The position numbers were made by a program, and so were the translations under genes. This document shows positions 62,129 through 64,000 of a DNA stretch of 64,000 bases, piece after piece. Source of the DNA: Acidaminococcus fermentans_A. GTDB lineage: Bacteria > Bacillota > Negativicutes > Acidaminococcales > Acidaminococcaceae. How positions within the stretch are numbered: position 1 is the first letter of the stretch; every line of letters starts with the position of its first letter. The notes beneath the pieces were generated by a model that was not told the DNA's origin, ran no database searches, and saw only the letters and a program-made list of their open reading frames with translations. The DNA lies in contig NZ_JBQOUY010000014.1 in assembly GCF_052216985.1 (NCBI RefSeq), forward strand, positions 13,587 to 77,586. Reading direction: 5' to 3'.

Positions 62129-63201
62129 TGAAAATCACAGTATTGGCAGGAGACGGCATCGGTCCCGAAATCACTGATGCGGCTCTGGCTGTCATGGAAA
62201 AAACTGCGGAAGTATTCGGATTGGATATTTCCTATGATCATAAACTCATGGGAGGCTGTGCTTACGATCAGTTCGGCACTCCCCTGCCAGAAGAAACCAT
62301 TGCCAGCGCCAAAGCAGCCGATGGGGTGCTGCTGGGGGCCGTAGGCGGACCCAAATGGGATCATATCGAAGACGTGACCAAGCGGCCGGAAAAGGGTCTC
62401 CTGGGCATCCGGAAGGCCCTGGGACTCTACTGCAACCTGCGGCCGGTCCAGGTACGGCCGTATATGGCCCATCTGTCTCCGTTGAAGACGGAACGGGCAG
62501 AAGGAGCGGACCTGGTCATCGTCCGGGAACTCACCGGGGGCATCTATTTCGGAGAACACAAGGAAGCTGCTCTAGTGGATGGGGTGGAAACGGCCTCCGA
62601 TGTGGAGAAATACACCCGTCCGGAAGTGGAACGGATCGCTGTCAAAGCTTTCGAGGCAGCTCGGCTGCGCCGGGGGAAGGTGACCAGCGTGGATAAAGCC
62701 AATGTGCTGGGGTCTTCTCGGATGTGGCGGAAAATCGTGGAAGAAATCCATGAGGCCAAGTATCCCGATGTGGAGCTGAACCATTTCTATGTGGACAACT
62801 GCGCTATGCAGCTGGTGCTGAATCCGAAACAATTCGACGTGATCCTCACCAACAACATCTTCGGAGATATCCTGTCCGACGAAGCCTCCACCATTGCCGG
62901 CAGCATCGGGCTCCTGCCCTCTGCCAGCTTAGGAGACGGCATCGGGCTCTATGAACCCATCCATGGCAGTGCTCCGGACATTGCCGGGAAAGACATCGCC
63001 AACCCTCTGGGGACCATCCTGTCCGCTGCCATGCTGCTGCGGTATTCTCTCCAGCAGGAAGAAGCCGCCCGGGCCATTGAAAAGGCTGTAGATGATGTGA
63101 TGCAGGCCGGCTACCGGACACCGGACCTGGCCGGGGAAGGCTTGACCACCGTAGGCACGAAGAAAATGGGTCAATTGGTGGCAGAAGCAGTGAGAAAATA
63201 A
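62128..63201 (+). CDS. leuB: 3-isopropylmalate dehydrogenase
   Basis: A 357-residue decarboxylating dehydrogenase converting 3-isopropylmalate to 2-oxoisocaproate with NAD+. G-D-G-I-G-P-E-I near the N terminus, the R-E-L-T-G-G-I-Y-F-G-E-H substrate loop and N-I-F-G-D-I-L-S-D-E-A (metal-binding Asp residues) are family hallmarks, and E-P-I-H-G-S-A-P-D-I-A-G is the NAD site. ATG 62128 is chosen over the TTG three bases earlier. A terminator hairpin follows in the gap before tag. Confidence 0.97.
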   Translation: MKITVLAGDGIGPEITDAALAVMEKTAEVFGLDISYDHKLMGGCAYDQFGTPLPEETIASAKAADGVLLGAVGGPKWDHIEDVTKRPEKGLLGIRKALGLYCNLRPVQVRPYMAHLSPLKTERAEGADLVIVRELTGGIYFGEHKEAALVDGVETASDVEKYTRPEVERIAVKAFEAARLRRGKVTSVDKANVLGSSRMWRKIVEEIHEAKYPDVELNHFYVDNCAMQLVLNPKQFDVILTNNIFGDILSDEASTIAGSIGLLPSASLGDGIGLYEPIHGSAPDIAGKDIANPLGTILSAAMLLRYSLQQEEAARAIEKAVDDVMQAGYRTPDLAGEGLTTVGTKKMGQLVAEAVRK

Positions 63202-63242
63202 GGGCTGGCATTTCACACCAACCTTATCACTGGCCGGAGGGA

Positions 63243-63271
63243 AAAAGCTGCCTGGAAAGGCAGCTTTTTTG
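63243..63271 (+). terminator. Terminator after leuB
   Basis: AAAAGCTGCCT (63243-63253) pairs with AGGCAGCTTTT (63258-63268) with loop GGAA, followed by TT. It closes the leuCDB operon. Confidence 0.88.
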
Positions 63272-63310
63272 AATTGGAATATGAAAAAACATGCAGGGAG
63301 GGAAATCAAT

Positions 63311-63865
63311 ATGACCCAATGGTCGGACGGGAAAATGCGGTGCTTCTGGGCCAATCCCAAGAATCCTCGGTACATCCAGTACCATGATGAAGAATGGGGA
63401 CGCCCGGTCCATGAAGACCGGAAGCTGTTTGAGATGTTGCTGTTGGAAACTTTCCAGGCCGGTCTTTCCTGGGAATGTGTGCTGAACAAACGGGAAGGGT
63501 TCCGGCTAGCTTTTGACGGGTTCGATCCGGAAACTATCGCTGGGTACACAGAAGAAAAACTGGAAGCCCTCCGGCAGGATCCTGCCATCATCCGGAACCG
63601 GCTGAAGATCCGGGCTGCGGCAACCAACGCCCGGGTGTTCCTGGCCATCCGCCGGGAATGGGGCACCTTCGACCGGTATCTATGGCACCGGACAGAGGGA
63701 AAGACCCTCCGGGAAACCGGCCTTGCCCATTCGCCCCTGTCCGATGCAATTTCCAAAGACCTGAAGAAACGGGGCATGAAATTTGTGGGAACCACAGTGG
63801 TCTACTCCTTCCTCCAAGCCGTAGGGGTCATCTGGAGCCACGAGAAGGGCTGTTTTTTGGAGTGA
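63311..63865 (+). CDS. tag: DNA-3-methyladenine glycosylase I
   Basis: A 184-residue base-excision repair glycosylase that removes 3-methyladenine. M-R-C-F-W-A-N-P near the start, YHDEEWGRPVHEDRKLFE, LLLETFQAGLSWECVL and the C-terminal W-S-H-E-K-G-C match the Tag family, including the zinc ligands Cys/His at the N and C termini. AGGGAGGG precedes ATG 63311; an upstream in-frame ATG lacks such a signal. Full length is present. Confidence 0.95.
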   Translation: MTQWSDGKMRCFWANPKNPRYIQYHDEEWGRPVHEDRKLFEMLLLETFQAGLSWECVLNKREGFRLAFDGFDPETIAGYTEEKLEALRQDPAIIRNRLKIRAAATNARVFLAIRREWGTFDRYLWHRTEGKTLRETGLAHSPLSDAISKDLKKRGMKFVGTTVVYSFLQAVGVIWSHEKGCFLE

Positions 63866-63922
63866 GAAAAAAGGGTTCTTTGTCAAATGTTGGGGTAAGC
63901 TCCAATTCATCTACCACACACG

Positions 63923-63955
63923 GACGTGAGCGATTTTTGCTCATGTCTGTTTTTA
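63923..63955 (+). terminator. Hairpin near the window end
   Basis: GACGTGAGC (63923-63931) pairs with GCTCATGTC (63939-63947) with one G-U, then TGTTTTTA. It could end the tag transcript, or belong to a mobile element that begins near 63873. Confidence 0.6.
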
Positions 63956-64000
63956 TTTTAATTTCACCATCGAAAGCAGTAAAATCCGAGAACGGAATCG

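Overview
The window reads as chromosomal DNA of a GC-moderate anaerobic Firmicute. Two T-box leaders, strong AGGAGG ribosome-binding sites, consensus sigma-A promoters and a gene content built around amino-acid and organic-acid fermentation all fit. The mix (TRAP transporter, SucD-like acylating aldehyde dehydrogenases, several CoA-transferases and iron alcohol dehydrogenases, glutaminase, glycyl radical enzyme) most resembles a Negativicute such as Acidaminococcus; that placement is inference, not a database result. I see no rRNA, tRNA, CRISPR array, prophage or complete insertion sequence.

Layout. 1-3.4 kb: end of peptidase T, an AAA_14/DUF4143 ATPase and a gamma-glutamyltransferase without signal peptide, followed by a long imperfect palindrome and an orphan DinJ/RelB antitoxin. 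3.9-7.3 kb: Na+/amino-acid symporter plus PatB-type C-S lyase, divergent from an XRE-cupin regulator with a clear palindromic operator. 7.3-10.9 kb: DUF6110 protein, divergent P1B metal ATPase and a TetR regulator. 11-14.9 kb: rmuC, serine T-box with serA, glutaminase.

15.2-42.7 kb is the metabolic core. Module A (15.2-24.5 kb) has a FadR/GntR regulator, a DctPQM TRAP transporter, an iron alcohol dehydrogenase, a CoA-acylating aldehyde dehydrogenase, a Cat2-like CoA-transferase and a second iron alcohol dehydrogenase; a shared 15-bp motif occurs at three places in it. Module B (24.6-36.5 kb) has an iron alcohol dehydrogenase co-transcribed with a MoxR ATPase and a VWA protein, two paralogous SLC13 carriers, a second acylating aldehyde dehydrogenase, a Cat1-like CoA-transferase, and IclR and LuxR regulators. 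Module C (36.7-42.7 kb) has a glycyl radical enzyme with diol-dehydratase-like active-site spacing, its activase, a UPF0303 protein, an FNT channel and a fourth iron alcohol dehydrogenase. Together they look like machinery for importing small hydroxy-acids, diols or sulfonates and dismuting the derived aldehydes to alcohol and acyl-CoA, with CoA-transferases recovering the thioester energy. The real substrates cannot be read from sequence.

42.8-64 kb is mostly housekeeping: two DMT exporters, DUF1653, an M24 peptidase behind a promoter-terminator leader, mntP, dinB, metY, pyruvate carboxylase, an M20 amidohydrolase with a YfcC carrier, AbrB-type membrane protein/LysR pair, a secreted WG-repeat protein with a natural run of seven histidines, a leucine T-box with leuCDB, and tag. 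Convergent and intergenic gaps are often closed by a recurring family of near-perfect hairpins. The last ~125 bases may contain the end of an insertion sequence.
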